Of a stretch of 64,000 nucleotides of DNA, positions 8,776 to 18,035 are shown in pieces. A program made the position numbers and the translations under genes. The stretch covers positions 60,226 to 124,225 of the forward strand of contig CALGLE010000014.1 in assembly GCA_937930305.1 (NCBI GenBank). Reading direction: 5' to 3'. The stretch's first letter is position 1, and the number at the start of each line of letters is the position of its first letter. A model generated the notes under the pieces. The model saw only the letters and a program-made list of their open reading frames with translations. It did no database searches and was not told where the DNA came from. The stretch is from an uncultured Granulosicoccaceae bacterium. Lineage in GTDB: Bacteria > Pseudomonadota > Gammaproteobacteria > Granulosicoccales > Granulosicoccaceae.

Positions 8776-10062
8776 TTATCTTTGACCCAGTTGCTCTTTG
8801 AGTTTGAAGTACTTCATACCCAGGGCAACCAGGCCACTGCCTGCGGCTGTTGGCACCGGTATGCGCCAGCGCCAAAAATCATTGAAGGTGTCGATTTCGT
8901 GCAGAGAGCCTGAAATGGCGGTACCAAGAATTTCAGCGAGTATGTGGGAAGTTGCCATGCCATGTCCCGAGTAGCCTTGCGCGTAGTACACGCGATCTTG
9001 AATGCGGCCCAGCATCGGAATACGGTTGATGATGATTCCGGCCGAACCCGTCCATGCAAAGTCTATTGGGATATCTTTCAATGCTGGAAACGTCTTTTCC
9101 ATTGATGGCCTGAGCATGGCGGCAACATCAGAAATTTCAGTTCCAGAGTAATTAGTACCCCCGCCAAACATTAATCGTCCGTCTTGCGTTATCCGAAAGT
9201 AGTCAAGCACCATCCTGCTGTCATAAACCGCATTATCATCACGATTGATTTGTTGACAAAGATCCTGCCCCAGCTTTGCTGTCACCATATTGCCCAGGGT
9301 TGCAGGGAACAGATATCCGGCCAATTGCCGCCGCATCAATCGATGGTATGCGTTGCCCGCGAGTACCACTTGCTGCGCCTGCACGGTACCGCTATCGGTA
9401 ATTAGCTGCACGGGTTTGCCTGTCGGCATTTGCACGTCATGCACGGGGGTGTTTTCGTAGATTGTTGCACCCAAAGATTCCGCTGCTATGGCTTCGCCTA
9501 AACACAGTTTCAAAGAATGCAGATGCAAATTTTTTGTGTTGAGTATTGCACCGCAATACAAAGGCGTGTCGAGTCGTTCATGCACTTCTTGCTTACTCAA
9601 GAGAGAAACTGAATCTTGCATGCCTCTTCGGTGAGCTTCATTCACCATCGATTCGAACTCGGGTAAATCAGCATCGGACCAAGCAGTGAATAAATGGCCT
9701 GTTTTTAAATCGCAGTTGATGTTGTAGCGCTTCACGCGTTCATTAATGATGTCGTGCCCACGCCATCGCAGGTTCCAAATAAAATCGGCTGCAGCATCCC
9801 CTTGCGTTTTACGTAATTGTTTGAGCATGGCGTTATCGCCCGAGAGACTGCCCGTGACTTGGCCTCCGTTTCGACCTGTAGCTCCCCACCCAACTTGTTT
9901 AGCATCAAGCAGCACCACCTGGTATCCGCGTTCCGCTAGTTCAACTGCAGTAGCGGCCCCCGTCATACCCGCACCCACAATCGCCACATCGGCGGACAGG
10001 TCACCGCTTAGGCTAGGCCAATTTCTTCGATTCGGGACCGACGCGGTGTAGTAGTTATTCAT
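8776..10062 (-). CDS. puuB: Gamma-glutamylputrescine oxidase-like FAD enzyme
   Basis: FAD-dependent amine oxidoreductase of the DAO/PuuB family, 428 residues. The N-terminal Rossmann motif VAIVGAGMTGAATAVELAERG binds FAD (residues about 26-46, with GATGRNGGQ following). The C-terminal FAD-contacting stretch is QGYSGHGMATSHI. In the Puu pathway it oxidises gamma-glutamylputrescine to gamma-glutamyl-gamma-aminobutyraldehyde with release of ammonia and H2O2. It is the last gene of the six-gene operon, 10 bases after puuA. The aldehyde dehydrogenase (puuC) and hydrolase (puuD) are not in the window. Another glutamylated amine could be the true substrate. Confidence 0.82.
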   Translation of the reverse strand: MNNYYTASVPNRRNWPSLSGDLSADVAIVGAGMTGAATAVELAERGYQVVLLDAKQVGWGATGRNGGQVTGSLSGDNAMLKQLRKTQGDAAADFIWNLRWRGHDIINERVKRYNINCDLKTGHLFTAWSDADLPEFESMVNEAHRRGMQDSVSLLSKQEVHERLDTPLYCGAILNTKNLHLHSLKLCLGEAIAAESLGATIYENTPVHDVQMPTGKPVQLITDSGTVQAQQVVLAGNAYHRLMRRQLAGYLFPATLGNMVTAKLGQDLCQQINRDDNAVYDSRMVLDYFRITQDGRLMFGGGTNYSGTEISDVAAMLRPSMEKTFPALKDIPIDFAWTGSAGIIINRIPMLGRIQDRVYYAQGYSGHGMATSHILAEILGTAISGSLHEIDTFNDFWRWRIPVPTAAGSGLVALGMKYFKLKEQLGQR

Positions 10063-10072
10063 TCATGTTGTG

Positions 10073-11395
10073 CTACAACTGCGGCAAGTAGGTTTTCCAG
10101 TCTATATGACTAACGCTGGCTAACAATTTTTTCGCTTCGTGACGTTTTATTTTTGCGAATACGGATACGAACTCACGCCCTAACGCGTTCGCTGCGAATG
10201 TGGAATCATCAAATGTGTCGATAGCGGTAAGCCAGTCGTGTGTGAAATGATCAGCGCATTGTGGGTCTCCCGCTTTGAGCGCAGGCAGGTTAGGTGGCTT
10301 GCCATTATCCAAACCTTCCATCATTGCAGCGAGCAACAAGGTAAGCACCAAATAGGGATTAGCATCCGCACCCGCTACGCGCTGTTCCAAGCGAGCCGAT
10401 GCCCCACTTGATTCTGGCAACCGAACGGCTACCCCTCGGTGATCGTAGCCCCAATCACAACGGGTGGGCGCAAATGAATCGGGTTGCAGCCGACGCCACG
10501 AATTCATATGCGGCGCAAAGACAGCCAGCATTTCAGGTAATCGAGAAAGCACCCCGGCACAACTGTGTAGTAACGCATCCGAGCCATCGAATACGGATCG
10601 ACCTTGCTCATCGATTAGGCTAACGTGCGTATGCATACCGCTACCGGCAGCTTCTGTGTAGGGCTTTGCCATAAACGTCGCCAGAAAGCCCTCATCAAAC
10701 GCCGCACGATCCACCAATCGTTTAAATAAAATCGCATCATCTGCAGCCTGCAAGGCGGTGTGGCGATGAGCTAAGTTGATTTCCACTTGGCCTGGGCCAA
10801 ATTCTAGTAGGGATGTGGTGATGGGAATGTCTAGTGCATTGGCATAACGTTCGACGCGATCAATAAACGGTTCTAGGCGGTCCCTTACACGTAAATCGTA
10901 CAATTGCAGCTCTTTCACATCACCGGCAATGTTAAGTGCGCCCGGTGGCGTTGGTACAGCAGTTTCGCGAGTGCTGGCATCAAGCACATAAAACTCTAAT
11001 TCCACGGCAACCACTGCAGTCAGTCCGCGATGTTTTAGTTGCTCATCAAGGGCTGCCAAACACTGGCGCGAGTCGGCAAAATTAGCTTTGCCATCACGGT
11101 GATGTAATGAGGTGAGAACCTGTTGTTCATTGTTGCGCCAAGGAATGGATTTTAGCGTTGTCAGTGCAGGCACACAAAAGCCGTCTGGGTCACCTTGTGA
11201 AAGTGCTTGTTCGGTTATGTGGTCACAGTCATCCCCCCACACATCCAACAGTTGTGTCGACAACGGCATACAGGTTTTGCCATCTAGCGCTTTCGCGATT
11301 AGTTCTTGGGGTATTCTTTTACTTCGCAAACAACCTTGAACGTCGACGATAGTTACGTCTAGTGCTTTCGGGTCTGCGGTGTTATTGGTTGTCAT
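10073..11395 (-). CDS. puuA: Gamma-glutamylpolyamine synthetase (glutamine synthetase family)
   Basis: Glutamine synthetase-fold ligase, 440 residues, that condenses glutamate with putrescine or another polyamine using ATP. Visible GS signatures are VELEFYVLD (metal-binding Glu pair), EINLAHRH, the GSGMHTHVSL segment (ATP/glutamate site) and ARLEQRVAGADANPYL near the C-terminus. The ATG at 11395 is preferred; it sits five bases after the ABC ATPase stop. Upstream in-frame starts would extend into that gene. The genes of a polyamine ABC importer before it and a PuuB-like oxidase after it support the PuuA assignment over ordinary GlnA. Confidence 0.85.
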   Translation of the reverse strand: MTTNNTADPKALDVTIVDVQGCLRSKRIPQELIAKALDGKTCMPLSTQLLDVWGDDCDHITEQALSQGDPDGFCVPALTTLKSIPWRNNEQQVLTSLHHRDGKANFADSRQCLAALDEQLKHRGLTAVVAVELEFYVLDASTRETAVPTPPGALNIAGDVKELQLYDLRVRDRLEPFIDRVERYANALDIPITTSLLEFGPGQVEINLAHRHTALQAADDAILFKRLVDRAAFDEGFLATFMAKPYTEAAGSGMHTHVSLIDEQGRSVFDGSDALLHSCAGVLSRLPEMLAVFAPHMNSWRRLQPDSFAPTRCDWGYDHRGVAVRLPESSGASARLEQRVAGADANPYLVLTLLLAAMMEGLDNGKPPNLPALKAGDPQCADHFTHDWLTAIDTFDDSTFAANALGREFVSVFAKIKRHEAKKLLASVSHIDWKTYLPQL

Positions 11396-11400
11396 GGGGC

Positions 11401-12582
11401 TTACTTTAACGTGTCCGGCAACAACATAAGATTTTGCTGATCGCAATGCGCGATCACAGGCGTGCCCAAGGGTTTATCTTGTAGTGATGCCAATGCACTG
11501 TGATCAACGATTGCGCTGATACTTGGCGCGTCCCCTCGCGTCACTTCTACGATGGAATGCTGTCCCTGAAATGCGACATCTCCTAACAGTCCGGGCAACT
11601 TAAGTGCATCATGAGATGCGTTGTTGCTAGTGTCATCCGCTAAGCTTATTGAGACACTTTCAGGTCTGAATGCTAGCACTGCACCCTTTTCGGTTTGTGC
11701 TCCCGCTTGCACCCCGGGGGGCAGCGTGTGAATGGGTAACTGCAGGGTGCCTAGTTCCGTTGTTTGTATTTTTGCACCTTCATTATTGAGTTCAATCTGT
11801 GTGGTGCTGAAAGTATGAACACGACCAATGAAATCTGCCACAAATGCGTCAACCGGTTTTTGATACAAGGCGCTAGGTGTGTCGACCTGCCGTAATCGAC
11901 CCGATTCTAAAACCGCCACTCGATCTGCCATGGCAAGTGCCTCGGATTGATCGTGAGTGACGATGATAAAGGTGACGCCGACTGTTTCTTGCAGCTTGAC
12001 CAATTCTAATCGCATAGCGTCGCGTAATTTCGCATCAAGTGCAGATAGCGGCTCATCCAACAGCAAAACTCGTGGTTGCTTGACCAAAGCGCGAGCCAAG
12101 GCCACCCGTTGTTTTTGCCCGCCTGAGAGCTGATCAGGCATACGATCTTTAAAATCTTGTAGATGGACTTGCTCCAATACGGTGCTGACTCGTTGATTAA
12201 TCTCATCGCGAGCGAGCCGGTCCATCTTTAAACCATAGGACACATTATCGGCCACACTCATGTGCGGGAAAACGGCGTAAGACTGAAACACCATGTTCAC
12301 AGGGCGCTTGTTGGGCGGCATGCGTGTCATGTCTTGCTCATCTAGCAACAATTCACCGGTGGTTGGGGTTTCAAACCCAGAGATGATTCGCAGTAACGTG
12401 CTTTTGCCACATCCAGAAGGCCCAAGTAGGGCAAAAATTTCGCCCTCTCGTATGTCGATGTTAACGTCTTCTAGAGCGACCACCTTGCCAAATTGCTTAC
12501 CGATATTGCGTAGCGACACAATGGGTTTGTTTAACGCTGTATTGATTGGTTTCGGATTGTTGTCAGCGGATGGGTTAGTCAT
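11401..12582 (-). CDS. Polyamine ABC transporter ATPase (PotA/PotG-like)
   Basis: ATP-binding subunit of a type I ABC importer, 393 residues. It has Walker A GPSGCGKST, signature LSGGQKQRVALARAL, Walker B VLLLDEPLSALD and the H-loop FIIVTHDQ. A C-terminal TOBE-type regulatory domain follows (about 290-393). It couples ATP hydrolysis to import of putrescine/spermidine-type polyamines with the two permeases encoded just upstream. The start overlaps the preceding permease stop by 8 bases. Confidence 0.9.
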   Translation of the reverse strand: MTNPSADNNPKPINTALNKPIVSLRNIGKQFGKVVALEDVNIDIREGEIFALLGPSGCGKSTLLRIISGFETPTTGELLLDEQDMTRMPPNKRPVNMVFQSYAVFPHMSVADNVSYGLKMDRLARDEINQRVSTVLEQVHLQDFKDRMPDQLSGGQKQRVALARALVKQPRVLLLDEPLSALDAKLRDAMRLELVKLQETVGVTFIIVTHDQSEALAMADRVAVLESGRLRQVDTPSALYQKPVDAFVADFIGRVHTFSTTQIELNNEGAKIQTTELGTLQLPIHTLPPGVQAGAQTEKGAVLAFRPESVSISLADDTSNNASHDALKLPGLLGDVAFQGQHSIVEVTRGDAPSISAIVDHSALASLQDKPLGTPVIAHCDQQNLMLLPDTLK

Positions 12583-13417
12583 GTTTTGCGTCCGTCAGAC
12601 GTTGATAGCGTAACGCGAGAAATGTGAGAATGAGTGTTAGGACGATTAACAGTGTTGAGGCCGCGTTGATTTCGGGGGTAATTGAAAAACGCACCATAGA
12701 ATAAATTTTTACAGGAAACGTAACGGTATTGGGCCCTGAGGTGAAAAAAGTTATAACAAAATCGTCCAGCGACAAAGTGAATGTTAATAATGCGGCAGCA
12801 ATAAGCCCAGGTTTCATATGGGGCAACAGAATGTCTTTAAACACACGGTACTCAGAAGCGCCCAAATCTTTTGCCGCCTCTTCCATCTCGCGATTGAAGT
12901 TTTGTAAGCGCGTACGAATGACCATCGCCGCGAAAGGAAAACTGAAGGTGATGTGCGCCAAGATGATGTTGCTTAGGTTCAACGGCCAGGGTGTGTTGCC
13001 AGTGGTCCACCAACCCATCTGAGAGAAAAACATTGCCAGTGACACCCCCATACAAATCTCAGGAATGATGATCGGTAGTGATACCAGGCCTTCGGCAAGC
13101 GGCTTAAATGGGAATCGAAAACGCCACAAAAATATGGCTGTCATGGCTCCGAGGAACACACTAACAATTGTCGAGGTGACAGCGATCGTCATGGAGTTGG
13201 CAAATGCCAACATCAATTCTTCATTTGCAAAAGCTTTTGCATAGTACTTGGTGGTGAAGCCTTTCCAAATAACGTTGCCTCCACGGCGAGAGTTATTGAA
13301 TGAAAAAACAATCAGCACAAGGATGGGTGCATATAAAAACACCATCGTGATCAGAAACACGAATCGCATGGACCATTTTCGGCTGTACTCAAACGGTTTT
13401 TTGGGGTTTCGATTCAT
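12575..13417 (-). CDS. Polyamine ABC transporter permease (PotC/PotI-like)
   Basis: Inner-membrane permease, 280 residues, six predicted helices. The N-terminus has a basic start then a long helix beginning FLITMVFLYAPILVLIVFSF, typical of PotC/PotI. The EAA-type cytoplasmic loop that docks the ATPase is visible as MEEAAKDLGASEYRVFKDI. The start forms a 4-base ATGA overlap with the preceding permease, so the two are translationally coupled. Confidence 0.9.
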   Translation of the reverse strand: MNRNPKKPFEYSRKWSMRFVFLITMVFLYAPILVLIVFSFNNSRRGGNVIWKGFTTKYYAKAFANEELMLAFANSMTIAVTSTIVSVFLGAMTAIFLWRFRFPFKPLAEGLVSLPIIIPEICMGVSLAMFFSQMGWWTTGNTPWPLNLSNIILAHITFSFPFAAMVIRTRLQNFNREMEEAAKDLGASEYRVFKDILLPHMKPGLIAAALLTFTLSLDDFVITFFTSGPNTVTFPVKIYSMVRFSITPEINAASTLLIVLTLILTFLALRYQRLTDAKHD

Positions 13418-14334
13418 GAGCGATTGGCCTTGCTAGCATCATAAAACGAGCGAATGGCTAGCAATACAAACGTGATGTAGAGCAGGAACAACGATAGGGC
13501 AGACCCAAACGGCCAATCATTGGCGCGTTTAAATTGGCGTTCGATGACATTGGCAATCATATCGACTTGGCCGCGACCGAGTAGGTCTGGTGTTAAGAAC
13601 TGACCCAGTGCGGGTATGAAAGTAATGATGGCAGCCGTCACGACCCCAGTGGCTGTCAGTGGTAATAAGACGTGATAAAAAGTTTTCCATTGCCCTGCAC
13701 CTAAATCGAGACTGGCTTCCAAGAAGGATTTATCCAAGCGTTCGAGAGAAGAGTAGATGGGCAAAATGGCAAAGGGCAAAGAGACGTACACAATGCCAAA
13801 GATGACTCCTGATGGTGTGCCCAACATTTTCAAAGGAGTGAAACTTGTTCCCAGCAATTCTAAGTGGCCCAATCCAATACGGTTGAGCAGTGCATCGCTG
13901 GTTTCCCACATCCAACGCAGAAGATCATTCAGCCGGCCACGAGTGCCCAGGATGTTGAGCAGTGCATAGGTTCTGATTAAAAGGTTGGTCCAAAAGGGCA
14001 ACATAATAAGCAGCAACAGCCAAGGTTTTTTGTTTGGGTGCGCCGTTGCTATGACCAACGCGATGGGGTACGCGATGAAAAGGCACACAACGGTGGCGAT
14101 GCCGGCAATCCAAAGCGAGCGCCAAAGAAGTTCTAAAATTTCAGGTTGAAAAATTCGCGCGTAGTTGTCGAATGTCCAGGTGGTTTTAATTTCCACCAGT
14201 GAAATGTTTTCACCAAAACTATAAAGCCAAATGATGGCCAGAGGCGCGATGAAAAACAGTAGCAGCCAAATGAGTGTCGGCAATGCAAAGGCTGCGAATA
14301 CCCGAGGCTGTTGACGATAGTCTTCAAGGCTCAT
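13414..14334 (-). CDS. Polyamine ABC transporter permease (PotB/PotH-like)
   Basis: Inner-membrane permease, 306 residues, six predicted helices. It has the PotB/PotH-type long first periplasmic loop and the EAA loop FLEASLDLGAGQWKTFYHV. It pairs with the PotC-like subunit. It lies 77 bases after the binding-protein gene; that gap holds a 14-bp perfect inverted repeat. Confidence 0.9.
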   Translation of the reverse strand: MSLEDYRQQPRVFAAFALPTLIWLLLFFIAPLAIIWLYSFGENISLVEIKTTWTFDNYARIFQPEILELLWRSLWIAGIATVVCLFIAYPIALVIATAHPNKKPWLLLLIMLPFWTNLLIRTYALLNILGTRGRLNDLLRWMWETSDALLNRIGLGHLELLGTSFTPLKMLGTPSGVIFGIVYVSLPFAILPIYSSLERLDKSFLEASLDLGAGQWKTFYHVLLPLTATGVVTAAIITFIPALGQFLTPDLLGRGQVDMIANVIERQFKRANDWPFGSALSLFLLYITFVLLAIRSFYDASKANRS

Positions 14335-14343
14335 AATTTGTGG

Positions 14344-14397
14344 CTCACCATCACGACGCTAAAACCTACGCTAACTTGCCTGTGTCGTGATGGTGAG
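14344..14397 (-). promoter_or_regulatory. 14-bp perfect inverted repeat between binding-protein and permease genes
   Basis: CTCACCATCACGAC at 14344-14357 is repeated exactly as its reverse complement at 14384-14397, with 26 bases between. In the minus-strand transcript this makes a long stem-loop immediately after the solute-binding-protein gene. Such stems in ABC operons commonly stabilise the upstream message and reduce downstream transcription, so that binding protein exceeds permease. No U-run follows, so a full terminator is unlikely. Confidence 0.65.
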
Positions 14398-14411
14398 TAC
14401 AGCATGAAGCC

Positions 14412-15479
14412 TTATCCTGCTTTGATCCGAGTCCAGGCGTCTTCGATTTTACGAATGGTGTCCGCGCCAGGAAATACGGAGATTTCGCTGGATTCGGTGG
14501 TGGACTCTGGCGGGAAGATGGCGGGGTTGTTCAAATAGTCATCGCTCATCAAAGCTTTAGCGGCTTTGTTCGGTGTGGCGTAGTAAACAAAATCAGCGAT
14601 GTCCGCTCCGACTTCTGCATCAAGCAAAAAATTAATCAGTGCGTGTGCATTTTCAATATTTTCAGCGCCTTTGGGAATGCACAAGGTGTCTTCCCAAAGT
14701 AAGCCACCTTCTTTCGGCACCACATAGCCGATGTCGTCGTCCTCATCCATGGCTTGTAAAATGTCGCCGTTCCACTCCATGGCCAAGTCCACTTCGCCCG
14801 CGAGTAATAAATCTTGACCGTTGTCGCCTGCGAACGCGGCTACGTTAGGTTTTTGTGCCAGGATCATCTTTTCCGCGGCTGCGATATTTTCATCCGACCA
14901 ATCGTTAAGCGACTTACCCATGGATTTCAGAGCCATTTGCATCACGGTGGTGGCATCACTCATTAACGCGATCTTGCCCGCATACTGTTCCGAAGAGTAC
15001 ATATGAGACCAAGAGTCCGGCACACCATCGACCGCCGACTTGCGATAACCGATGCCAATGGTGCCCCACATGTAGGGCAGGCTGTACGCTCGACCAGGAT
15101 CAAAGTTTCGGTCCATGAACAGTGGATCAATGTTCGCAATGTTGGGAATTTTGCTGTGATCCAGTGGCAGCAGCATGTCCGCGTCTAGCATGCGTTCTAC
15201 AAAATCGTTGGTGGGTACGATTAAATCGTAGCCTGGGTTACCACCTTTTAGTTTCGCGAACAGCTCATCGTTGTCAGCGAATAGGTCATATTGAACCTTA
15301 ATGCCGGAGGACTTTTCGAAGTTAGCGATGGTGTTCTCGCCAATGTAGGTATCCCAATTGTAGAAATTGACTTTTCCATCCGCGGCGAAGGCCTTGGGCA
15401 GCGTCAAGGAGACCCCCACGGCGGCGGTTCCGGCAAGGAACCCGCGGCGGGTTATTGGTGTGTTTATTCGGCGGTTCAT
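14412..15479 (-). CDS. Polyamine-binding periplasmic protein (PotD/PotF-like)
   Basis: Extracellular solute-binding protein, 355 residues. The N-terminus (TRRGFLAGTAAVGVSLTLP, cleavage near AFA) has a twin-arginine-like motif, so export may use Tat. The mature protein begins with KVNFYNWDTYIGENT, characteristic of the PotD/PotF family. It has aromatic and acidic residues typical of the polyamine pocket (for example AMEWNGDILQAMDED). It is the first gene of the operon potF-like, potH-like, potI-like, potG-like, puuA, puuB. Confidence 0.9.
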   Translation of the reverse strand: MNRRINTPITRRGFLAGTAAVGVSLTLPKAFAADGKVNFYNWDTYIGENTIANFEKSSGIKVQYDLFADNDELFAKLKGGNPGYDLIVPTNDFVERMLDADMLLPLDHSKIPNIANIDPLFMDRNFDPGRAYSLPYMWGTIGIGYRKSAVDGVPDSWSHMYSSEQYAGKIALMSDATTVMQMALKSMGKSLNDWSDENIAAAEKMILAQKPNVAAFAGDNGQDLLLAGEVDLAMEWNGDILQAMDEDDDIGYVVPKEGGLLWEDTLCIPKGAENIENAHALINFLLDAEVGADIADFVYYATPNKAAKALMSDDYLNNPAIFPPESTTESSEISVFPGADTIRKIEDAWTRIKAG

Positions 15480-15611
15480 TTATTGCTCCAGTGGTGGTTC
15501 TGTCAAAAAAACGTCTACACCTTTTACACGGTGCTTAGCCCCTTATTACAGCACGCATCGGGTATCCTTAACAGTCCTAAAATCGACTTCACCTTCACGG
15601 AAATTTCGATC

Positions 15612-16046
15612 ATGTTGCAGGCTATAAAATCCTCCTCTCCGGGTGTCTTAATCTCTCGCATGCTAATTGCCGCGATTGTTGTCTTTGGAACCTATAATCC
15701 CACTGGAAAATCAGTATTCCATTGGGTTAGGGAACAAAATGATTTCACCAATGCCTGGGTGATCCTGGTGGCTATCGTGGCCTTGCTGGCCAATTTTGCG
15801 CTGCTGGTCGCCGCGTGGAAGGCATTAGGCAAGCTGGGTACGATCGTGCTGCTGATTTTGTTCGCAGCCATCGTGTACTTGGCCCTGCAAGAAGATTGGG
15901 CATCCGCTGATAGCCCAGTCACTTTGAAATGGCTTGCGCTTATTTTATATTCGGGATTCCTAGGTATTGGCCTGTCGGGAGCCATTCTGTGGCGCCGCGC
16001 AACAGGGCAAGTGGTCACCGATGAAGCGCCTGATGTGCAGGACTGA
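15612..16046 (+). CDS. DUF6524 family membrane protein
   Basis: Small integral membrane protein, 144 residues, about four hydrophobic helices. The opening part (LIAAIVVFGTYNPTGKSVFHW) has the YNPTG-x-SxFHW motif that I associate with DUF6524. Function unknown. The frame is open further upstream to 15291, but that part lies antisense to the binding-protein gene. The ATG at 15612 starts just before the first hydrophobic helix. Confidence 0.72.
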   Translation: MLQAIKSSSPGVLISRMLIAAIVVFGTYNPTGKSVFHWVREQNDFTNAWVILVAIVALLANFALLVAAWKALGKLGTIVLLILFAAIVYLALQEDWASADSPVTLKWLALILYSGFLGIGLSGAILWRRATGQVVTDEAPDVQD

Positions 16047-16083
16047 TTCGGCGTAATTGCCAAGCAATCAAAGGCCTGATTCT

Positions 16084-16102
16084 TCGGCTAGGGCAGCCGA
16101 AT
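16084..16102 (+). terminator. Possible terminator hairpin after the DUF6524 gene
   Basis: A 7-bp perfect stem (TTCGGCT / AGCCGAA) with a 5-base loop lies 38 bases after the stop codon. The following sequence is only moderately T-rich, so termination strength is uncertain. Confidence 0.35.
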
Positions 16103-16190
16103 TGAATGTCAATTTCTCGGGACGCAGTGTGATGACGTTCGCATTGCGCGCCCGAGCAACTACAAAACAACGTAAAAGGTGTGAACCCGG

Positions 16191-16247
16191 CTGAAACGAC
16201 GGTGCCTGTTTCAGCGATAATCACCTGTGGTTTTGACACCAACCACA
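16191..16247 (+). promoter_or_regulatory. Two tandem stem-loops in the leader of the cupin-like gene
   Basis: CTGAAAC at 16191-16197 pairs with GTTTCAG at 16208-16214. TGTGGTT at 16226-16232 pairs with AACCACA at 16241-16247. Both are perfect 7-bp stems, and the second ends 32 bases before the ATG of the downstream gene. They could be a leader structure or an operator pair. No known riboswitch is recognised. Confidence 0.35.
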
Positions 16248-16279
16248 AACCCCCAACCACACCGAATTAGGGCCATCTT

Positions 16280-17260
16280 GTGACTATTCCAGCCAATCCC
16301 ATTCAATGGACTGATGCTCAATACGCAAGCTTCGGTCTTATTCCGCAAGTCACCCCGCATCGATACCACGAGTCCTCGCTGTTCGATGAGCCCGAATTAA
16401 TCAAATTATTAGACGCACACCCGCGACGTCGGCTGCAAGCGTTCACGATGGGTGAAGACCCAACGAAGCGTGACGAATGGTCTTGTGTTGATATACCCGA
16501 TGATATGGATGGTGCGACCATGATGCGTGCGGTTAAATCGGGGCGTTTGTGGTTGAACGTGACACACGTTGATACCGTCAACGAACGTTATGCGGAACTT
16601 ATCGAAGCGATGTACCAGCATTTAGGGCAGCGCTGCCCACATCTGCAAAATCCGCAATCTGCCTACAGCACCTTGCTGATCAGCTCACCTGGGGCTCAGG
16701 TGTATTACCACCTAGATGCCGAGCCGAATATGTTGTGGCACCTTCGCGGACAAAAACGCGTGTGGTTATATCCAGCGATGGACACACGTTTCACGCCACA
16801 AGAGTATTTAGAAGATATCTTCGCTGGTGAAGTGGATGAAAATTTGCCGTTTGAATTATCATTTGATGAAGCAGCCGATGAGCATCTATTGTCGCCTGGG
16901 GATGTGGCCTCTTGGCCTCACAATGCACCGCATCGAATTCAGAACATAGATTTGAACGTTTCCCTGGCCACCAGTTACTACACCCCAGCCATATACCGTC
17001 GCCAATATACGCAACTGGCGAATCGGTTTTTATTACGGGGTTTAGGCTTAAAAAATAGATCGGTTAGGGAAGATGGCTGGGTAGCGTCGGTTAAACGCAT
17101 GACCTATCGCGTGGTTAACAAAGTTCGCCCATTTCCGCGAAAAGATCGCTCAGCAACCTATGTGACCGATCTACAAATTGATGCGTCGTCGCCGACTGGC
17201 TACAGAAAATTGAAAGAAAGCATCCCGGCGTCTTTTTCGCAAAGTCGGCACGCAGCCTAA
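16280..17260 (+). CDS. Cupin/JmjC-like domain protein, putative Fe(II)/2OG oxygenase
   Basis: Protein of 326 residues with a cupin_8/JmjC-like core. The HLDAEPNMLWHLRGQKRVWLYP segment holds an H-x-D pair and the strand that follows it. The later stretch GDVASWPHNAPHRI supplies the distal His. This H-x-D...H arrangement is that of Fe(II)- and 2-oxoglutarate-dependent oxygenases. The C-terminal hundred residues are basic and not recognised. Substrate unknown; family members hydroxylate proteins or small molecules. Neighbouring YdcF and CelD-like acyltransferase genes hint at an envelope or glycan context. The call of an active oxygenase is inference from spacing of the three ligands. Confidence 0.7.
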   Translation: MTIPANPIQWTDAQYASFGLIPQVTPHRYHESSLFDEPELIKLLDAHPRRRLQAFTMGEDPTKRDEWSCVDIPDDMDGATMMRAVKSGRLWLNVTHVDTVNERYAELIEAMYQHLGQRCPHLQNPQSAYSTLLISSPGAQVYYHLDAEPNMLWHLRGQKRVWLYPAMDTRFTPQEYLEDIFAGEVDENLPFELSFDEAADEHLLSPGDVASWPHNAPHRIQNIDLNVSLATSYYTPAIYRRQYTQLANRFLLRGLGLKNRSVREDGWVASVKRMTYRVVNKVRPFPRKDRSATYVTDLQIDASSPTGYRKLKESIPASFSQSRHAA

Positions 17261-17262
17261 CC

Positions 17263-18012
17263 CTAACTACCGCCTCTCTCCTGAATGGCTTGTTTCACTC
17301 GAGCAAGTTGTTCGCGCCAAGCGAGCGTTGATTTTTCAAGCCCGCCGAGATAGGGCAATAAGCTTGTTGGCAGGGCAGGCACTGAGTAGCGTGAGTCAAC
17401 GTTCGGCACATGGCACACCTGGTAGCCGGCGTTTGAAAAAATGCTTGCAGCACGAGAAACATGCATTGCAGATGTCACTAGATGAATTGTCGTGTTGTTT
17501 GTCGGTGGCAAAAGCTGAATTAAATTGTTCGCGTTTTCAAAGGTTGTCGTGCTGGTTCTTTCGCGAGTTATGGCTTCATCATCGATGCCGTGGGCGATCA
17601 AAAGCGTCGCCATATCATCGGCTAGCGTATACGAATTTGCACCGGCGCCGTGTGTGAACCAATGAGTTTCCGCCCCACCTATCTGTGCCGCGGCGTTGAC
17701 GCGTGCCGCACTGTCGCGGTTTAATCGACTGGCCGGATAGCTGTTGGGAATCCAAGGATTCATCCCTCCGCCTAGGACAACAACAGAGCGCACCTCGGCT
17801 GTGTCACACTTTTCTGGGTTTTGACGCGTGGACTCCAGTCTTTGTACCCAACGATTTGACAACTCTGGTGTTGATAAACCCCATAATATGACAAGGCTGA
17901 AAGTGTTTACAAGCGCAAGCCCACGAACCCCACGCCATAGCGAGTAGATACTCGCCGTCAGCAAGAGTAAACATACCAAGCTTAGAGGTTGAACAAGCCA
18001 GTCAATTATCAT
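17263..18012 (-). CDS. YdcF/SanA/ElyC family (DUF218) protein
   Basis: Membrane-anchored protein of 249 residues. Two hydrophobic segments at the N-terminus are followed by a DUF218 domain beginning with SVVVLGGGMNPW and containing the family motif TSAMHVSRAASIF. Family members (SanA, ElyC) affect envelope barrier function and lipid-carrier or peptidoglycan metabolism; the biochemical activity is not settled. The gene is convergent with the cupin-like gene and divergent from the acetyltransferase at 18036. Confidence 0.82.
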   Translation of the reverse strand: MIIDWLVQPLSLVCLLLLTASIYSLWRGVRGLALVNTFSLVILWGLSTPELSNRWVQRLESTRQNPEKCDTAEVRSVVVLGGGMNPWIPNSYPASRLNRDSAARVNAAAQIGGAETHWFTHGAGANSYTLADDMATLLIAHGIDDEAITRERTSTTTFENANNLIQLLPPTNNTTIHLVTSAMHVSRAASIFSNAGYQVCHVPNVDSRYSVPALPTSLLPYLGGLEKSTLAWREQLARVKQAIQERGGS

Positions 18013-18035
18013 TTGCGCAGGCTATCACTGATTTC

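Noticed and set aside
15291..15611. Upstream extension of the DUF6524 ORF
   Set aside because: It is antisense to the binding-protein signal region and lies before the natural first membrane helix.
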